DNA of 8,409 nucleotides from Bacteroidota bacterium (GTDB lineage Bacteria; Bacteroidota; Ignavibacteria; SZUA-365): assembly GCA_018224415.1 (NCBI GenBank), contig JAGTUZ010000125.1, positions 1 to 8,409 on the forward strand. Reading direction: 5' to 3'. Of this stretch, positions 5,930 to 8,409 are shown piece by piece. Below the pieces are notes generated by a model. That model did not search any database and was not told the origin of the DNA. It saw only the letters and a program-made list of their open reading frames with translations. The first letter of the stretch is position 1. Every line of letters starts with the position of its first letter. A program made the translations under genes and the position numbers.

Positions 5930-7765
5930 ATGCGTCCACACCTGCTTATCCCTTCCGCCTGTATCCTTATCACCTCCATTCTGTTATCCGCCTGTTCGAC
6001 CGACGAACGCAGTCCCGACGACCGCGCGTTCGAGGAACTGACCGGTCGATTTCTCGAAAGCTATCTGACCACACATCCCGAACATGCAACCGAACTCGGT
6101 GACCACCGATTCGACGACCGCATGGACGACTACTCCCGCGAAGGCATGGAGGCCGAGGTGGCGTTCTGCCGCGCCTATCTCGACACCCTCGCCGGCATCA
6201 AGGTGGAGACGCTGTCGCCGCAGCACATGATCGATTACGAGATCCTGCGGCATCAGCTCGACGCAAGGGTATACGCGCTCGAGGAACTGCGCGAGTGGGA
6301 ATGGAATCCGCTGGTGTACAATCCCGGCGGCGCGATCTACGCGCTCATCGCCCGCGAATTCGCGCCGCTGCAGGAGCGCATGCGGTCGGTGGCATCGCGC
6401 CTGCGCGCCATTCCGGCGGTGCTGGAAGCCGCGCGGAAGAATCTCGCGACACCGCCGTCCATCCACACCGAAACGGCGATCCTCCAGAACGACGGCACTG
6501 TCGCCCTGCTCGAACAGACGCTCGAGCCGTTCATCGGCGAGTGCGACGCCGCCATGCAGGAGGACCTGCGCGAGGCGCGCGCCTCGGCCGTAGCGGCCCT
6601 GCAGGCGCACGGCGCATGGATGAAAACCGAACTACTTCCGAGGTCGACGGGGGATTTCCGCCTGGGCGCGGAGCGCTATGCCCGGAAGTTCGCCCTGCGG
6701 CTCGACACCGACATGGAGCCGTCGGAGCTGCTGGCCATGGCCGAGGCCGATCTCGAACACACAACCGAGGACATGCGCAAGCTCGCGGCGAAACTGCATC
6801 CGACGCTGTTCCCCGACGCGCCGGTGCCTGAGGACCCGTCCGAACTCATACGCGTCGTGCTCGACCGGCTGGCGGAAGACCGTCCCTCCGACAGCACCAT
6901 CGTCGACCAGGCGCGCGCCGACCTCGAGGAAGTACGCCGCTTTGTCGCCGAGAAGGGACTTGTCACTCTGCCCACCGAACCCATCGAGATCATTGTCATG
7001 CCGGAGTTCCAGCGCGGTGTGGCCGTGGCCTATTGCGACGCCCCGGGCGCGCTGGAGAAAAACGGCAAGACCTTCTACGCCATCGCGCCGACGCCGACGG
7101 ATTGGACAACCGCGCGCCGGGAGTCCTTCTACCGCGAATACAATAATTACATGCTGAAGAACCTCACCGTGCACGAGGCCATTCCCGGGCACTACCTGCA
7201 GCTCGCCGCGGCCAACCGCTCTGAGGCCCCCACGCTGCTGCGCGCGGTGATGCCCAGCGGCGTCTTCGCCGAAGGCTGGGCCACGTACACCGAGCAGATG
7301 ATGTATACCGCCGGTTACGGCGGTCCGGAACTGGGCATGCAGGTGATGAAAATGCGCCTGCGGCTGCTGATCAACACCATCATCGACCAGCGTATCCACG
7401 CACTGGGCATGACCGAGCGCGAGGCGATGGATCTGATGCAACACCGCGGTTTCCAGGAGGAAGGTGAAGCTGCCGGCAAGTGGCGCCGCGCCTGCCTGAC
7501 CTCGGCGCAGTTGAGCACGTACTATTACGGTAACATCAAGGTCAACGAACTGCGCCGCCGTGCGGAAAAACGCGACGCAGAGAAGTTCTCGCTCAAGGCC
7601 TTCCACGACGAACTGCTGTCCTTCGGCACCATCGCGCCGAAATTCCACCCGATGATCATGAAGCTGCCCACCGACGGACTGCCGGTGGCAGGCGGACCGG
7701 CGGCATCGGCCGGCGGCTCCGCATCGGAGACCATCGGGGCGCGGCGGCAGACGGCGCGCCGCTAG
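5930..7765 (+). CDS. DUF885-family lipoprotein, metallopeptidase-like
   Basis: This 611-residue protein matches the DUF885 family (PF05960), regarded as related to zinc metallopeptidases of the gluzincin type. The signature HEAIPGH lies at 415-421 (H415, E416, H421), followed by EGWATYTE (448-455), where E448 is a likely third metal ligand. The stretch EIIVMPEFQRGVAVAYCDAP (353-372) is also family-like. The N-terminus is a lipoprotein signal: MRPHLLIPSACILITSILLSAC, with lipobox L19-S20-A21-C22, so the mature protein is lipidated at C22 and faces the periplasm or outer membrane. ATG 5930 was chosen for this signal; GTG 5867 would add 21 residues before it. Length is normal for the family. The last 28 residues (about 584-611) are Gly/Ala/Ser/Arg-rich and look disordered. 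Substrate is unknown; a peptidase role is inferred from the motif. It is followed after 12 bp by a sugar-kinase-like gene. Confidence 0.9.
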   Translation: MRPHLLIPSACILITSILLSACSTDERSPDDRAFEELTGRFLESYLTTHPEHATELGDHRFDDRMDDYSREGMEAEVAFCRAYLDTLAGIKVETLSPQHMIDYEILRHQLDARVYALEELREWEWNPLVYNPGGAIYALIAREFAPLQERMRSVASRLRAIPAVLEAARKNLATPPSIHTETAILQNDGTVALLEQTLEPFIGECDAAMQEDLREARASAVAALQAHGAWMKTELLPRSTGDFRLGAERYARKFALRLDTDMEPSELLAMAEADLEHTTEDMRKLAAKLHPTLFPDAPVPEDPSELIRVVLDRLAEDRPSDSTIVDQARADLEEVRRFVAEKGLVTLPTEPIEIIVMPEFQRGVAVAYCDAPGALEKNGKTFYAIAPTPTDWTTARRESFYREYNNYMLKNLTVHEAIPGHYLQLAAANRSEAPTLLRAVMPSGVFAEGWATYTEQMMYTAGYGGPELGMQVMKMRLRLLINTIIDQRIHALGMTEREAMDLMQHRGFQEEGEAAGKWRRACLTSAQLSTYYYGNIKVNELRRRAEKRDAEKFSLKAFHDELLSFGTIAPKFHPMIMKLPTDGLPVAGGPAASAGGSASETIGARRQTARR

Positions 7766-7777
7766 GACGGAAGACGC

Positions 7778-8409
7778 ATGTCACGCGACGCCGACACGTC
7801 CGTGCTCGCCGCGCTGCACGCGCGGCACTTCGGGGAGGTCCCCGCGGCGGTCACACCGCTCAAGGGCGACGCCTCCGACCGCCGTATTTTCCGCCTCGCC
7901 TCCGTGGGCGCGACGTCCATCGGAATCCTCGGTCCGAATATCCCGGAAAACCGCGCCTTCACCGGTTTCGCCCGTGCCTTCCGCGCGGCGGGACTCCCCG
8001 TGCCGGAAATCTTCGCCATCGCCGACGGACACGGCGCCTATCTCGAGGAGGACCTCGGCGATGTGACCCTCGCCCTCTGGCAGGAGGCACTTGGCGTGGA
8101 ACGTCGCGCGGAGCTGTTGGAGATGTACACCACGGTGCTGGGGGAACTCGTGCGCTTCCAGGTCGACGCCGCCGACGTCGTGGATTACGGACTCTGCTAT
8201 CAGACCGCGGAATTCGGGGAGGAGGCCATGGCCTTTGACGTCGCGTATTTCCGCACACATGTGCTCGAGCGGCTCATGCGCGGGGAATGGGATCGCGCGT
8301 CCTTCGATCGCGAGACCCGGGCGCTGGTCGGGCTGCTGCAACGCGCGCCGCGGGAGACCTTTCTCTACCGGGACTTCCAGTCGCGCAACGTCATGATCCG
8401 CGACGGCGC
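7778..8409 (+). CDS. APH/AmgK-like phosphotransferase (partial, runs off right edge)
   Basis: The first 210 codons of an aminoglycoside-phosphotransferase-fold kinase are present; the end lies beyond the window. Visible marks are GDASDRRIFRL (30-40, nucleotide-binding loop region), SIGILGP and the following PENRAF (47-61), GLPVPEIFAI (72-81), the hinge EEDLGDVTL (90-98), and the catalytic loop YRDFQSRNVM (197-206) with D199 as likely base and N204 as metal ligand. The usual second-metal Asp would lie past the edge. This pattern fits the AmgK branch (anomeric kinases of N-acetylmuramate/N-acetylglucosamine in cell-wall sugar recycling) better than true antibiotic kinases, but the substrate cannot be proved from half a protein. 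The ATG at 7778 follows the DUF885 stop by 12 bp with a short GGAAG site at 7769-7773, pointing to an operon. AmgK is often encoded beside a MurU-like nucleotidyltransferase; that gene would lie outside the window. Confidence 0.82.
   Translation, partial: MSRDADTSVLAALHARHFGEVPAAVTPLKGDASDRRIFRLASVGATSIGILGPNIPENRAFTGFARAFRAAGLPVPEIFAIADGHGAYLEEDLGDVTLALWQEALGVERRAELLEMYTTVLGELVRFQVDAADVVDYGLCYQTAEFGEEAMAFDVAYFRTHVLERLMRGEWDRASFDRETRALVGLLQRAPRETFLYRDFQSRNVMIRDG

Noticed and set aside
6632..7648. 338-codon open frame on the minus strand inside the DUF885 gene
   Set aside because: The opposite frame carries the HEAIPGH and EGWATYTE motifs; the antisense product is a compositional shadow.
7778..8409. 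Antibiotic (aminoglycoside) resistance kinase
   Set aside because: The fold is shared, but the SIGILGP...ENRAF, EEDLGD and YRDFQSRN pattern matches the AmgK-like housekeeping branch, and there are no mobile-element or resistance neighbours.

Overview
The window is a GC-rich stretch of a Gram-negative bacterial chromosome. Codon third positions are mostly G or C, and two gene products carry an export signal (a type I signal peptide and a lipoprotein lipobox). Starts with weak Shine-Dalgarno sequences, SpoIIE-type phosphatases with large membrane sensors, a DUF885 lipoprotein and an AmgK-like kinase would suit a GC-rich member of the Bacteroidota/Chlorobi/Ignavibacteria side of the tree. No marker gene is present, so this placement is an inference of low certainty. 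No tRNA, rRNA, CRISPR array, insertion sequence, phage gene or replication origin was seen.

Layout. (1) Positions 1-127, minus strand: the first 42 codons of an exported protein that runs off the left edge. (2) Positions 334-2799, minus strand: an 821-residue membrane protein with an extracytoplasmic domain, about ten membrane helices and a C-terminal SpoIIE/PP2C-type Ser/Thr phosphatase. Its stop codon lies in a 3 x 15 bp tandem repeat that supplies three in-frame TGA codons. (3) Positions 2800-3022: a 223 bp divergent control region with direct and inverted repeats. (4) Positions 3023-5806, plus strand: a 927-residue phosphatase with the layout TM - two PDZ domains - nine TM - GAF - SpoIIE/PP2C. 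(5) Positions 5807-5929: a spacer with five tandem 8-bp repeats and a palindrome. (6) Positions 5930-7765, plus strand: a DUF885 lipoprotein with a metallopeptidase-like HExxxxH motif. (7) Positions 7778-8409, plus strand: the first 210 codons of an APH/AmgK-like phosphotransferase, 12 bp downstream and probably co-transcribed.

How the parts may work together. The core is a divergent pair of membrane-bound PP2C phosphatases. They share output domain and overall topology (one helix, extracytoplasmic module, nine helices, cytosolic phosphatase) but have unrelated-looking sensor modules. In known systems such phosphatases dephosphorylate STAS-domain antagonists and so free a sigma factor or another target (RsbU, SpoIIE). 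No STAS protein, RsbW-like kinase or sigma factor lies in the window, so the target must be encoded elsewhere. The DUF885-kinase pair looks like a separate unit, possibly for peptide or cell-wall sugar salvage; that role is inferred only from family resemblance.
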